This document shows positions 17,584 through 26,856 of a stretch of DNA of 64,000 nucleotides, piece by piece. Origin of the DNA: Nitrospirota bacterium (GTDB lineage: Bacteria; Nitrospirota; Nitrospiria; Nitrospirales; Nitrospiraceae). The notes below the pieces were generated by a model. It was not told where the DNA came from and did not search any database. It was given only the letters and a program-made list of their open reading frames with translations. The stretch lies in the NCBI GenBank assembly GCA_030684575.1, contig JAUXVD010000012.1, forward strand, positions 1 to 64,000. The letters run 5' to 3'. The number at the start of each line of letters is the position of its first letter. Position 1 is the first letter of the stretch. Made by a program: the position numbers and the translations under genes.

Positions 17584-18798
17584 ATGCCACGCGCCAAAAC
17601 ATCGGACCAATCACGCGCTCGATCGAAAACTGCCACGGTTGAAGAGCTCACCCGTGGCGTTGGAAAGCTCCAGGAATTTCTCTCACAGGTGGAAGACCTC
17701 GGACGAGAAGGCTTTCCCTATATGGACGCAGCCAGGGCAAGAACAGAGTTACAATTCCGTGAATGTGTTCGCCGCACCTTCGGCGAGAAGTCCACGGAGT
17801 TTCAGGAACACCGCCAGCACAAACTTCTCATGGACAGTCCTGAGGAGACCCAACGGAGCATTGCCCTGATCAAGACGCTAATTGCCAAGATTGAGCAAAA
17901 GAAACATGAGCTACAGGGAGGAGGGCCTCCACAGATGACGCTCGTGCCGGCATCGATTCCAACGGTCCAGATGGCCATGCTGCACACGGCACCAGTTGCG
18001 TCACCGCCACTGATCATGTCTGTCGCCATGACGACCCCTCTCGATCCATCATCAGCCACCGCAGCACCGGATGTGCCCCCGCCGCTGACGGATCCTCTGG
18101 CACAGACTCAGACAGCGACATCGTCTGCGCCACCTCACCCGGTGATTCTCCCTGCCCCGGCAGCCCTTCATCCGTCAACATCGACTCCGCAGACCGCTCC
18201 GCCACGACATGCCACCGAGACTGTCGTTCCTCCAATGCTCTCGGCCAGACCAGCGCAGGAGGCGCAACAGCCTTCTCCCTCAATGCCGGCTACCCCTGCC
18301 CGCACCCAAGCGACAATGCCTCAATCTCTTCTGGCTGAGTCGGATCCGCTCGACCTCGTCAAGGGACTCTGCAGTCGATTCCATGCTGTGGCTCGGCAAT
18401 TGCGGCTCCGTGGGGAGCACCGCGCAACGTTAAGTGTGGAGGACGAGTTCGACGCACAAGATCTGCTGCACGCAATCTTGCGGACCCATTTCGACGATAT
18501 CGGCACGGATGAATGGGCCCCGAGTTATGCCGCGGGATCCCCGCGCACGACATTCTTGTTGAACAACGGCCGGCTGGCTGTGCTTGTCAAAAAAACACGC
18601 CCAGGCCTCAGCGCGAAAGACCTCACAGCCCAACTCAAGATTGATGCAGACCGGTATCGATCCCACGAGCGCTGCGCGACGCTTCTCTGTTTTATGTACG
18701 ACCCCGAAGGCCGCATCGGGAATCCGCGAGGCCTTGAAGCGGATCTCACCAGTGTCAGTGATTCATTTATCATCGACGTACTCGTCGCCCCGAAATGA
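17584..18798 (+). CDS. DpnII/MboI-family nuclease-like protein with degraded active site
   Basis: A 404-residue, three-part protein. Residues 15-120 are a helical domain (VEELTRGVGKLQEFLSQVED; TELQFRECVRRTFGEKS). Residues 120-250 are a long Pro/Ala/Thr/Ser-rich linker. Residues 255-404 match the PD-(D/E)XK domain I remember as the DpnII/MboI-like C-terminal family: CSRFHAVARQLRLRGEHR, DEFDAQDLLHAILRTHFDDI, DEWAPSYAAGSPR, VKKTRPGL, CFMYDPEGRIGNPRGLE. In active members the core reads roughly RMDFLL...EVKKTR. Here the same positions are R321-T-T323-F-L-L and L334-V-K336-K, so the Asp and the Glu of the D...ExK triad are replaced by Thr and Leu. Cleavage is therefore unlikely; DNA binding may remain. 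Confidence 0.82.
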   Translation: MPRAKTSDQSRARSKTATVEELTRGVGKLQEFLSQVEDLGREGFPYMDAARARTELQFRECVRRTFGEKSTEFQEHRQHKLLMDSPEETQRSIALIKTLIAKIEQKKHELQGGGPPQMTLVPASIPTVQMAMLHTAPVASPPLIMSVAMTTPLDPSSATAAPDVPPPLTDPLAQTQTATSSAPPHPVILPAPAALHPSTSTPQTAPPRHATETVVPPMLSARPAQEAQQPSPSMPATPARTQATMPQSLLAESDPLDLVKGLCSRFHAVARQLRLRGEHRATLSVEDEFDAQDLLHAILRTHFDDIGTDEWAPSYAAGSPRTTFLLNNGRLAVLVKKTRPGLSAKDLTAQLKIDADRYRSHERCATLLCFMYDPEGRIGNPRGLEADLTSVSDSFIIDVLVAPK

Positions 18799-18962
18799 GG
18801 ATAGCAATGAAGAGGTCGAAGTCTGCCGACGTCACACTCAGCAAATCGACAGGACGCGCTCCAGGATTGACAGAGACGACGGGCATCCGCTACGTTGGCA
18901 ACGAACCCGCTATTCCTGCGGTACCCTGTACGATTCATGCTCCAGTCGATGGCGGGATCATT

Positions 18963-19217
18963 ATGTCGGATCGGGCCTATGTGCTCATCAATGTCATGCC
19001 GGGACAGACCAGCGAAGTGGTGCGGGCATTATCCGCCATCAAGCAGATCAAGACCATCGACCCCTGCTGGGGCAAGCCGGATATTATTGTGGTGGTGGAA
19101 GTGACCGACCAGGATGCCTTGACCCAGCTAGTCCTGAAGCGAATTCATGAGATCGACGGCGTCTCGCAAACCGACACCCATCTCGTCTATCGATTGAAAG
19201 ACAGCAAGGCCAAGTGA
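18963..19217 (+). CDS. stand-alone Lrp/AsnC-type ligand-binding (RAM) domain protein
   Basis: An 84-residue protein equal to one RAM domain, without the DNA-binding helix-turn-helix of full Lrp. It has AYVLINVMPGQTSEVVRAL, PCWGKPDIIVVVEVTDQDAL and IDGVSQTDTHLVYRL, the typical alpha-beta sandwich that oligomerises and binds amino acids or other small ligands. The ATG at 18963 fits the domain start; the longer frame upstream (from 18795) is not protein-like. The following lipoprotein gene overlaps its stop by 4 bases. A regulatory or sensing role is inferred from the family. Confidence 0.85.
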   Translation: MSDRAYVLINVMPGQTSEVVRALSAIKQIKTIDPCWGKPDIIVVVEVTDQDALTQLVLKRIHEIDGVSQTDTHLVYRLKDSKAK

Positions 19218-19660
19218 CCGGCACCTTTCGCATACTCAGCCTCGCCCTCCTCGTCATCTGGGCATCGGCTTGCGCTGGCCCTCCCATCCCCCATGAACCG
19301 GACGTGATCGATGTCACGCTGCACGCGACGTCCGATCAGGTAAAAACAGCCGTGACCCAGGTCCTGACCGAGGGAGGCTACATCGTCGATCGAACGGATG
19401 ACGAGAACCTGACAACCGGCTATCGAGAGGAAATTAACGGCCCCTGGGACTGGTTGCTACGCTGGCGTTTCGGTACCGGACGAAGCCGTGTGGACGTACT
19501 GGTGACGTCGGCATCCGAGAACAGCAGCCGACTTCGACTGCACGTGCGGTATGAAGGGAAAGACGGGATTTTTACCAGGTGGGAAGAGTCACCCTCCGCA
19601 ACACCCCAAAGCGCAGAAAATCAATTGCGGCTGATCAAGAACGCACTCCAAATTCTGTAG
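19214..19660 (+). CDS. putative lipoprotein of unknown function
   Basis: A 148-residue protein starting at a GTG that overlaps the previous stop (GTGA). The N-terminus is a lipoprotein signal ending IWASAC, with C20 as lipidated residue. The mature part has VTLHATSDQVKTAVTQVLTE and GYREEINGPWDWLLRWRFG, a small alpha/beta fold reminiscent of outer-membrane-associated lipoproteins with a repeated beta-strand core. No named family is assigned. It is coupled to the RAM-domain gene. Confidence 0.8.
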   Translation: MTGTFRILSLALLVIWASACAGPPIPHEPDVIDVTLHATSDQVKTAVTQVLTEGGYIVDRTDDENLTTGYREEINGPWDWLLRWRFGTGRSRVDVLVTSASENSSRLRLHVRYEGKDGIFTRWEESPSATPQSAENQLRLIKNALQIL

Positions 19661-19662
19661 CC

Positions 19663-21069
19663 CTACTCTTTCTCTCCGCTATCGGCATCGTCGCCGAGGT
19701 CCAATCCAAACCGCTCAGCCATCCGATAGAGCGTCCGCCGATCGATGCCGAGAATCTTAGCCGCTTTGACTTTATTCCCCTTGGTTTCCTTCAGCACGCG
19801 AACCAGATGCCGTTTCTCGACCTCCTCAAGCGTCAAACAGACCTCATCTTTGTGATCGATCGCTCCGGCGGTCTCCTTCGACGGCAGCTCGGTCTGGCGT
19901 AACGACGCCGGCAAATCGTCCGGCGTGAGCAGTGGACCATGGCTCAACGAGACAGCCCGCTCAATGGCATTTTCCAACTCGCGCACATTGCCGGGCCACC
20001 GGTACTGCGTCAACAACGTCATCGTCTCGGGCAGCACTCCACGCACCGCATGCGCCGCCCCCGCCGCGCATTTCTGCAAGAAGTGATGCACCAACATCGG
20101 AATATCTTCACGCCGCTCCACCAGCGACGGCAACGTGATCCGTACGACATTGAGCCGATAAAATAAATCGTCTCGAAACTTCCCTTCTTTGACCAGCTGC
20201 TCGAGATCTCGATTCGTTGCCGCGATGATACGGACGTCGACCTTCGCCGATGTCGTGCTTCCGACACGGCGAACTTCGTGATCCTGCATCACCCGCAACA
20301 ACTTCACTTGCAATGCCTGGCCCATCTCGCCGATTTCGTCGAGAAACAACGTACCGCCGTTCGCGGATTCGAACAGGCCGATCTTATTCCCCACCGCGCC
20401 GGTAAATGCGCCCTTTTCGTATCCGAACATTTCAGATTCCAGCAGAGAATCGGGCAACGCTCCGCAATTCACCGGAATGAACGGCTTGTCACGACGGGAT
20501 CCATTCGCGTGAATCGCCCGTGCAATCAACTCCTTGCCGGTCCCGCTTTCCCCTTGTAGCAGTACCGTGCTCTTACTTTCAGTCACCCGCGCGACCAGCT
20601 TATACACCTCCAACATGGCGGTACTGCTCCCCACTAACGGGGACCAATCATCCTTGCTCTTCAACTCTTCCCGGAACCTGGCATTTTCACGGACAAGTTG
20701 ACAGTGATCGAGACTCCGCTTGACCACCAGCTTGATGTCTTCTTTCTTAAACGGCTTGGCCAGGTAGTCGTAGGCTCCTTGCTTGATCGCTTCGATCGCC
20801 CCTTCAAGCGATCCGAAGGAAGTCAGCACGACCACCGCCGTGTCCGGGCTCATCCGTTTGAACTCACGCAACACGGTCAATCCGTCGACCGCGCCCATTC
20901 GAATATCCGTCAGCACCAAATCCACGCGCCCCTGGCGTCCACGCGCAATGACTTCTTCTCCGCTGGCAAAGGCCTCAACAGCATATCCTTCCTTCTTCAA
21001 GGCCTCCGCCAAGAGCTCCCGGGCAACTGCATCGTCATCAACTACGAGAATATTCGCTGGTGGCATCAA
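19663..21069 (-). CDS. sigma-54-dependent response regulator (NtrC/AtoC/ZraR type)
   Basis: A 468-residue regulator with three domains. The receiver (residues 5-118) has D11-D13, acceptor D55 (LVLTDIRMG) and Lys in AKPFKKEDI. The AAA+ domain (about 145-380) has Walker A GESGTGKE, the sigma-54 contact loop GAFTGA, and Walker B LFLDEIGEM. The Fis-type helix-turn-helix (about 420-455) contains NKVKAAKILGIDRRTLYR. It should activate sigma-54 promoters after phosphorylation by the kinase at 21066, whose stop it overlaps by 4 bases. Target genes are not visible. Confidence 0.95.
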   Translation of the reverse strand: MMPPANILVVDDDAVARELLAEALKKEGYAVEAFASGEEVIARGRQGRVDLVLTDIRMGAVDGLTVLREFKRMSPDTAVVVLTSFGSLEGAIEAIKQGAYDYLAKPFKKEDIKLVVKRSLDHCQLVRENARFREELKSKDDWSPLVGSSTAMLEVYKLVARVTESKSTVLLQGESGTGKELIARAIHANGSRRDKPFIPVNCGALPDSLLESEMFGYEKGAFTGAVGNKIGLFESANGGTLFLDEIGEMGQALQVKLLRVMQDHEVRRVGSTTSAKVDVRIIAATNRDLEQLVKEGKFRDDLFYRLNVVRITLPSLVERREDIPMLVHHFLQKCAAGAAHAVRGVLPETMTLLTQYRWPGNVRELENAIERAVSLSHGPLLTPDDLPASLRQTELPSKETAGAIDHKDEVCLTLEEVEKRHLVRVLKETKGNKVKAAKILGIDRRTLYRMAERFGLDLGDDADSGEKE

Positions 21070-22229
21070 TCCCTCTTTCTCACGCTCGTCGAGCCGTCCT
21101 CTAGTCCAGGCAAGATCACCGTGACCGTAGTGCCGCGCCCCAGTTCGCTCTCAAGCGACAGACTGCCGCCATGAGCCAAGACCGTTTCGCGGCTCAAGAA
21201 TAGCCCTAATCCGGTGCCCTTGCCAACCGCCTTGGTCGTGAAAAATGGCTCAAAGGCTTTTTGCACATTGGCCTCTGGCATGCCGCATCCGGTATCCCGC
21301 ACCGCAACCGTGATCACCAGAGGGGACATCGCCTCGGCCACTCGCCGACCGAGGTCCAGTTCATCCGAGGAGGCGGCACGAGTCCCGACGACGACGCTCA
21401 CCGCGCCATGCGGTGGGGTAGCTGCTAGGGCGTTAGCCAACAGATTGACCAACACTTGGTGTATTTTCTCTGCATCAGCCCACACGTGTGGAAGGTCCAC
21501 GGGAATCTCAACCGTCAAGGAGATCCCTTTTGCATGAAAAGCCGGCTCCATGAGCACGGTCGCCGGACTGATCACCTGCTCCACGGGCAACCACGTCGGT
21601 TCAGGCTGACGAGGTCTGGTGGAGGAGAGCAAATCCTGAATGATCCGAACCACCCGTGTGAGCTGCTCATCAATGATTGTCACCCGCTTCTTCATCTCCG
21701 GCGTGACACCCGGCTCTTCAGCCAGCGCTTGCACATGCCAGGCAATCGAATGCAGCGGCGTACCGACCTCATGCGCCACGGACGCCACCAGCTGCCCCAC
21801 TGCGGCTAACCGTTCCGAGCGATTCAGCTGGTCTTTCGCATCGACCAGCTGCGTATTGGCCTTCAGAAGATTTTCCGTTTCCTGGGCCAGCGCGGCACGC
21901 GCCGCCTCCTCTCGCGCCTTGCGTTCTTCCCAGGTCATTCCGATATAGGCCACGACCAGCAGCACCCCTGCAACCAGGCTGCGATTGATCACCGCCGCCT
22001 GAAACCGCCCCGGCTTGGTCGGTTGCATCAGCCCCAAATAGGTCGCCCCCACACAGGCGACCACCGTGACGAGCATCAGGATGCGACTGCGCACCGTCGC
22101 CACCAGCAAAATCGGCAACACAAAGCCATACGCGCCGACTACATTTGCCGGAGCAACCGTTTCAAGCACCATGATCGCCAGGAACACCGCCCCTGCGATC
22201 GCCAATACAATGCGATTGTGTTTCAGCAT
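21066..22229 (-). CDS. membrane sensor histidine kinase
   Basis: A 387-residue kinase. Four or so hydrophobic N-terminal segments lie within residues 5-110, followed by a coiled linker ([17 protein letters not shown]). The HisKA box [15 protein letters not shown] carries the phospho-His. The HATPase domain has N-box [12 protein letters not shown]1 [10 protein letters not shown]-box AFEPFFTTK and G2 GTGLGLFLS. It has little periplasmic sequence, so the signal is probably sensed in or near the membrane. It is the first gene of a two-gene operon with the NtrC-type regulator downstream. The ATG at 22229 is preferred; 22250 is alternative. Confidence 0.92.
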   Translation of the reverse strand: MLKHNRIVLAIAGAVFLAIMVLETVAPANVVGAYGFVLPILLVATVRSRILMLVTVVACVGATYLGLMQPTKPGRFQAAVINRSLVAGVLLVVAYIGMTWEERKAREEAARAALAQETENLLKANTQLVDAKDQLNRSERLAAVGQLVASVAHEVGTPLHSIAWHVQALAEEPGVTPEMKKRVTIIDEQLTRVVRIIQDLLSSTRPRQPEPTWLPVEQVISPATVLMEPAFHAKGISLTVEIPVDLPHVWADAEKIHQVLVNLLANALAATPPHGAVSVVVGTRAASSDELDLGRRVAEAMSPLVITVAVRDTGCGMPEANVQKAFEPFFTTKAVGKGTGLGLFLSRETVLAHGGSLSLESELGRGTTVTVILPGLEDGSTSVRKRD

Positions 22230-22315
22230 GGAAGTGGGGAATCCGCACACAGAAGATGAATCATGGCTAGGTCTCTAGCAAGCGGCGAACGATCATTTCA
22301 TCACAGCAGAACGTT

Positions 22316-22440
22316 GCCGGATCCTCACACAGGCTGTCAGCAAGGCCGCAGGCGAGTCGAAACCGGAGGCGTACCCTCTGGGTACGTTGAGGATTTCGAT
22401 GAGTCGAGAACGAAGCTGGCGGCCTGTTTCAGCATCCGGC
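22316..22440. repeat. dispersed palindromic repeat, copy A
   Basis: A 125-bp element able to fold over its whole length. The outer arms GCCGGAT (from 22316) and ATCCGGC (ending 22440) are complementary, then ACAGGC pairs with GCCTGT. The inner hairpin is GTACCC-TCT-GGGTAC. It shares GCAAGGCCGCAGGCGAGTCG and TTGAGGATTTCGATGAG with copies at 28261 and 58106. It ends 9 bases beyond the malQ stop codon. Confidence 0.88.
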
Positions 22441-22449
22441 CTAAAGGTC

Positions 22450-24699
22450 TTACCCTAGCGGGCGCACCGAACGCAACACAGCTCCGAGCTCTCGCATCCG
22501 TTCATCCTCCAGGATTTTCTCCACTGGAACCGCATACTTGCGGGTCCAGTTCGGATGACTGTCTACCGTCCCGGGAAGATTCGTTTGCGAAAGCTCACCC
22601 AAGCCATCTTCGAGATTTGCCAACACGAGCCAGGAGGGCGTGCGAGCCAGATAGAGATGAATCGCCCGGCAGAGCTCGTTCGTCATGGCAGGCACGGTCG
22701 CCAGATCCTCGGTCACGCCATTCGGCAGAAGGCCCTCCCGCTTGAGAGCACTGAGAATCCCCCCTTTGTCGCGCAGCCGTTCCTCCCAAGCCCGCTGGCG
22801 CGCCGCGTCATCGGGGAACGCGCCCAATCCTGCCCGGACTTGGAGATCCTCCCCGGACCAAAACCCTGTGAGTGTCGGCAAGTCGTGCGTCGTGGCGACC
22901 GCCAATGATTGTGCAGGATAATCGCCCGGCGACTTCCATCCACCGTCCCCACCGCGCTCGAAGTAGAACACGCGATACGAGAGCACTCTCGCCTTGCCCA
23001 AATGCTCTCTCACCCAATCGGGGACTGTACCCAGGTCTTCCCCGATCACCAAGGTCTTCGATCGCACGCTCTCCAATGCCACAATCGCCAACAAATCTTC
23101 AAAGGGATACTGCACATAGGTCCCCTCGGATGCAGGCCTGCCTCGTGGGATCCAGAACAGACGGCAGAACGCCATCACATGGTCCAAGCGAATGGCTCCG
23201 CCCGAACGAAAATTATGCCGTAACAGCTGAATCATCATCTCATAGCCGCTGGCACGGAGTGCGTGAGGGTTGATCGGGGGCAAGCCCCAATTCTGCCCCT
23301 CTGGAGCAAAGGCATCGGGCGGAGCGCCGCAATCGGCCCCGAACGCCAGCACCGATTGATAGACCCAGGCTTCGGCCCCATTCCGATCAGCGCCAAGCGC
23401 CAGGTCGTGATACAGCCCGATCGGCATCGCCTGCTGCTCGGCCGTCTGCCGAACCTCGTTCAGCTGTTCACTCGCGACCCACTGGATGTACTGAAAAAAC
23501 CGAATGCGCTTCCGGTGCCGTTTCGCATATTCACGCACCGGCGGGCCCGGGGTGAGGAATTGTTTCGGCCACTCATGCCAGGTGGTGGACTTGGATTGAA
23601 TCAGCCGGCGTTCTTCTTCTAACGTTTGGAAGGTGGCATACAATTCGAGCGGCGTGCCTTCCGCCTGGATAAATCGTTCCAAGAGCCAAGCGCGGGCCGT
23701 CTTCGGTTGAAGATTCGGTTCCTCTCCTTCATAGGCATCGTTGAGAAACTTGCGGTACGCCAAATCGAGCATCGTGCGCTTGGCCGTCGCAACCGCATCG
23801 TAGTCCACCCGCCGACTCTCACGCTGCGCCTGAAGTCTGGCTTGAAACTCGGGAGCGCGGAACTGTGCTTGCGCCTCCTCCGACCCAAAAAACTCCGGCA
23901 ACCGCTCAAGATCGATATAGAGTTCGTTGAGATAGAGCCGGCTAAACGGTGCATAGGGACTGATGTGATAGGGCGTGGTATTCCGCAAGGCATGCAACGG
24001 ATTCAGCCCGATGACTCCAGCCCCGAGCCCCTTCCCGGCCCACGCCACAATCCGTCCAAGGTCCGTAAAGTCCCCGCAGCCCCAATTCCGATTGGAGGAT
24101 AACGAATAGAGCTGCAAGGCCAATCCCCACAACCGCTGATTCGCTTCGAGCGACGGAGGAACATAACATTGGCGAGGCGCCACGATGATACGCATCGTCC
24201 CCACAGTCCCGCCCACTAAACCTTCGGCCCGTACCGTGAGACTGTAGTACCCGAGCGAGAGCCCCTTCGGGGTCGGGATCTCAACACGCACATGCCGTCG
24301 ACCATTGAGGAAACGCACCTCTACGGCAGGGAGACCAGGCCCTGCCAGCCCTTCCTGCACCACAGCGTTCGCTTCATCGCGAAGCTGCCACTCCACCGCA
24401 ACCGATTGTTCTTTCCCATCTTCAAAGGCGAGACAACAGGACAGGGGAGCGCCCGGGTCATCGTCACGCAGAATCCGCACCGGATCGCAGGGCCGCTGCC
24501 ACGGTGCCTCATCCCATTCTCGCAGCGCCTGTGTCAGGGATGCGGTCGAATCGACCGTCACGCCCATGGCAGTCAAAATAGCGCGCCTGGTGTCATCGGA
24601 GGTGAGGTGCCGCGTCCCTGCGATATCGTGATACTCAGCCGCGATGCCGACTCGCTCAGCGAGTCTGGCAAGAAGGGTCTGTTCGGTCTGGTCCTGCAT
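22450..24699 (-). CDS. malQ: 4-alpha-glucanotransferase (amylomaltase), GH77
   Basis: A 749-residue enzyme that transfers alpha-1,4-glucan segments and releases glucose. The N-terminal 180 residues are the extra domain of the long MalQ form (Escherichia coli type). The GH77 barrel shows WGCGDFTDL, GAGVIGLNPLHAL, SPYAPFSRLYLNELYIDLE, GLYHDLALGADRNGAE, RLDHVMAFCRLFWIP (nucleophile Asp), VIGEDLGTVPDWVRE (acid/base Glu) and TTHDLPTLTGFW. The ATG at 24699 is chosen because the extra nine upstream residues are not conserved-looking. It works with the phosphorylase at 5035, although the genes are 15 kb apart. Copy A of the palindromic repeat follows its stop. Confidence 0.95.
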   Translation of the reverse strand: MQDQTEQTLLARLAERVGIAAEYHDIAGTRHLTSDDTRRAILTAMGVTVDSTASLTQALREWDEAPWQRPCDPVRILRDDDPGAPLSCCLAFEDGKEQSVAVEWQLRDEANAVVQEGLAGPGLPAVEVRFLNGRRHVRVEIPTPKGLSLGYYSLTVRAEGLVGGTVGTMRIIVAPRQCYVPPSLEANQRLWGLALQLYSLSSNRNWGCGDFTDLGRIVAWAGKGLGAGVIGLNPLHALRNTTPYHISPYAPFSRLYLNELYIDLERLPEFFGSEEAQAQFRAPEFQARLQAQRESRRVDYDAVATAKRTMLDLAYRKFLNDAYEGEEPNLQPKTARAWLLERFIQAEGTPLELYATFQTLEEERRLIQSKSTTWHEWPKQFLTPGPPVREYAKRHRKRIRFFQYIQWVASEQLNEVRQTAEQQAMPIGLYHDLALGADRNGAEAWVYQSVLAFGADCGAPPDAFAPEGQNWGLPPINPHALRASGYEMMIQLLRHNFRSGGAIRLDHVMAFCRLFWIPRGRPASEGTYVQYPFEDLLAIVALESVRSKTLVIGEDLGTVPDWVREHLGKARVLSYRVFYFERGGDGGWKSPGDYPAQSLAVATTHDLPTLTGFWSGEDLQVRAGLGAFPDDAARQRAWEERLRDKGGILSALKREGLLPNGVTEDLATVPAMTNELCRAIHLYLARTPSWLVLANLEDGLGELSQTNLPGTVDSHPNWTRKYAVPVEKILEDERMRELGAVLRSVRPLG

Positions 24700-24930
24700 G
24701 AGCGAGAGTCTGCGTGAAGACAATCGTCATGTCAAGCTATCCTATTGTTCTTGCAGAAGAATTACTCGAAACCCCCTTTCCAGCCCACACCTCAATCCCT
24801 CTTCGATGTAGCACCAGTTCCTTTGCCTATGGTGGGAGGATGAGTTGGTTGACCACCAGACCAATTCACACGCCATGTCCAGGCTCGTGAACAACTGAAA
24901 ACAGGCCGCTTCTCACCGAGCAGCCTTCTT

Positions 24931-25143
24931 ATGTACTCCATCCGCGTACAGTGTGGGCTGAGAGAATCGGCCGGTATCATGGTGGACTTCTACGACGGCC
25001 AGGGTCTGCTGATCCGAACCGATCGGTTTCCAGCACGACGCACCGCATCCGGCGACGATGTCCTAAGCCCCGGAACCACCGCGATCCTGAAAGTGGCCAA
25101 ACCAACCGGAGCCGACACCCATCGTGTCTGGCTGGTGAAATAA
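24931..25143 (+). CDS. small protein of unknown function
   Basis: A 70-residue open frame starting MYSIRVQCGLRESAGIMVDF and ending HRVWLVK. Its composition alternates beta-strand-like and charged stretches and it has no signal peptide. No clear Shine-Dalgarno sequence precedes the ATG. It sits between malQ (divergent) and the HDOD gene. It is kept because its amino-acid use resembles real protein, but it could be spurious. Confidence 0.45.
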   Translation: MYSIRVQCGLRESAGIMVDFYDGQGLLIRTDRFPARRTASGDDVLSPGTTAILKVAKPTGADTHRVWLVK

Positions 25144-25270
25144 TGCCAGACCCCTGCTTCAATCCCACCGCAAGAACACTTTCGGCCTCACCCCTTTAGT
25201 TCGAATGAGTAACAACCGATAACGATAACCGAACGCCTCTTCGAATCAGACGCAGGGAGGATGCACGGTC

Positions 25271-26128
25271 ATGTCGTCAGCACAAGAACTTGTTCGCTCA
25301 TGTTCGAATATTTTCACCCTCCCGGAAATCTATCTTCGCGTCCGGGACGTGGTCGACGCCCCGCAGTCGACGATGGACGATTTGGCCGATGCATTGAAGA
25401 TCGACCCGGCTATTTCCGCCCGGCTGCTGAGAATCGTCAATAGCCCCCTCTACGGCTTCCCCAAACAAATCGACACCGTTACACGCGCCGTCAATCTAAT
25501 CGGGATGCAGGCCGTCAGTGACCTGGTAGCGGCCAGCACCATCGGGCGGACCTTTACCGGCATGACCTCCAACCTCATGGATCTGTCAGCCTATTGGCAC
25601 AAGAGTGTCTTGTGCGCGCTGATGGCTGGGAAAATTGCTAAAGCCAGTGGCATCGAGGATAGTGAGCGGTTCTTTATCGCGGGGCTATTGCGCGATATCG
25701 GACACCTGGTGCTCTATCAAACCGTGCCGCAACGGGCCCAATCGGCCCTCGTGGAAGCCGGGAACCTGAGCGCACCGTTAGCGGAAGTGGAGCAAGCCAA
25801 CATCGGGTGCGACTTCACCGAAGTCGGCGCGGAACTGATTCGTTTCTGGAGCATGCCGAGCCAGATCGAGCAATCGATTCGCCACCAACTGAGCCCCAAC
25901 GAAGCCGGCGAATTTACGCTCCATGCATCGATCGTTCACCTAGCCGGTGCCACAGTCGATCACGCCGAATTAGTCCAGGCCAAGGCAAGCCAACCGCCCG
26001 CATTCGATGCGTTCGCCCTCGCCTGCACGCAATTCAAAGCCGACAAACACCCCGCCCTGCTCAAAGAAGCGCAAGCTCAGCTCCAGGACACCCTTGCCTG
26101 TATCTATCCGTTAGCAAAGGCGGCATAG
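25271..26128 (+). CDS. HDOD-domain signalling protein
   Basis: A 285-residue cytoplasmic protein. The HDOD domain covers about residues 15-210: IFTLPEIYLRVRDVV, DALKIDPAISARLLRIVNSP, VNLIGMQAVSDLVAAST, FFIAGLLRDIGHLVLYQ, then EVGAELIRFWSMPSQIEQSI. The HD pair that would bind metal in true HD-GYP phosphodiesterases is replaced (RDIGH), as usual in HDOD proteins, which lack enzymatic activity and act as regulatory modules. AGGGAGG lies about 11 bases before the ATG. It has no partner gene nearby; a role in signalling is inferred from family. Confidence 0.9.
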   Translation: MSSAQELVRSCSNIFTLPEIYLRVRDVVDAPQSTMDDLADALKIDPAISARLLRIVNSPLYGFPKQIDTVTRAVNLIGMQAVSDLVAASTIGRTFTGMTSNLMDLSAYWHKSVLCALMAGKIAKASGIEDSERFFIAGLLRDIGHLVLYQTVPQRAQSALVEAGNLSAPLAEVEQANIGCDFTEVGAELIRFWSMPSQIEQSIRHQLSPNEAGEFTLHASIVHLAGATVDHAELVQAKASQPPAFDAFALACTQFKADKHPALLKEAQAQLQDTLACIYPLAKAA

Positions 26129-26280
26129 ACCTTCCTCGCTCCTCCGCATGAAAGACCTCGATACGGGCATTGCCCCGATCGATACCCCGTACAGCCCTTG
26201 CATACCCCTCAGCTCACACCCCCTGCCTCGATCGACAATTCAGAATGGCCCTCTGTTTCTTCCCAGAGATTCGTCGCCAC

Positions 26281-26530
26281 TCAGGAGCGATGGAAGAGCC
26301 GTTTACGCAAAAGCTCTTGCATGGGCATTTCGAAATAGCGATGGCTGGCCAACGACAAAGTCAGCAGAACCACAAAGGACCCTGCCATGGCCCAACCGGA
26401 ATAGCATAGAGAATGGTCGACGTTGAATCGCATGGCCAGAATCACGACAAATAGCTAACGTGGGAAATGAAGGGGATACGACGAACAGGAGATGTCCCCG
26501 AGAAACGACAGCGATGATCTAAGCCGTTGG
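26281..26530 (-). pseudogene. remnant of an acyltransferase-3 (OafA/YrhL-type) C-terminus
   Basis: The minus strand reads LSFLGDISCSSYPLHFPR, then a stop (TAG at 26455-26457), then in the same frame LFVVILAMRFNVDHS, then GWAMAGSFVVLLTLSLASHR and YFEMPMQELLRKRLFHRS, and a stop at 26281-26283. LGDISYSLYLLHFP followed by a hydrophobic helix and S.RYFE.P is the typical C-terminal end of membrane acyltransferase family 3. The N-terminal 250 or more residues are absent. It is thus a truncated gene with one in-frame stop. Such enzymes O-acylate cell-surface sugars. The stop could be checked for sequencing error. Confidence 0.72.
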
Positions 26531-26686
26531 AGCGATGTCCACAAGGCTGGTCTTAACCAGGACTGATTCCACGCCGCCGTGACTGAAGAAAATAGGCTTC
26601 TCGACCAACACCCCTTCAGTCCCTGCATCGACCGCACCTACGGCACAAACGGAGGACATCAGAAGCAAAACAGACGCCGCCGACAC
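26519..26686 (-). CDS. possible small exported peptide (weak)
   Basis: A 55-codon frame starting at GTG (26686) just after GAGAGGGGGGATGGA. Its first 22 residues resemble a signal peptide (SAASVLLLMSSVCAVGAVDA), followed by TEGVLVEKPIFFSHGGVES and a stop at 26519-26521. It is embedded next to the acyltransferase pseudogene in a decayed region, so it may be a chance frame or part of the same decayed locus. No similarity recognised. Confidence 0.25.
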   Translation of the reverse strand: MSAASVLLLMSSVCAVGAVDAGTEGVLVEKPIFFSHGGVESVLVKTSLVDIAPTA

Positions 26687-26856
26687 TCCATCCCCCCTCT
26701 CACTGAGCGCGTGATAACCGCCTCATCTGGTGCAGGCCATCACGCAATGACAGCCTCAAGAAGATGAGTTGGTGCCCACGCAGTAACCTACGCACTACCT
26801 TGCGAACCAGCTATTTGGAATGTCAAACGAATGGAAAACTGAAGAGGAGGGAGAGC

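Noticed and set aside
22450-24699. Glycogen-debranching or branching enzyme identity for the GH77 protein.
   Set aside because: All GH77 motifs fit 4-alpha-glucanotransferase and GH13 motifs are absent.
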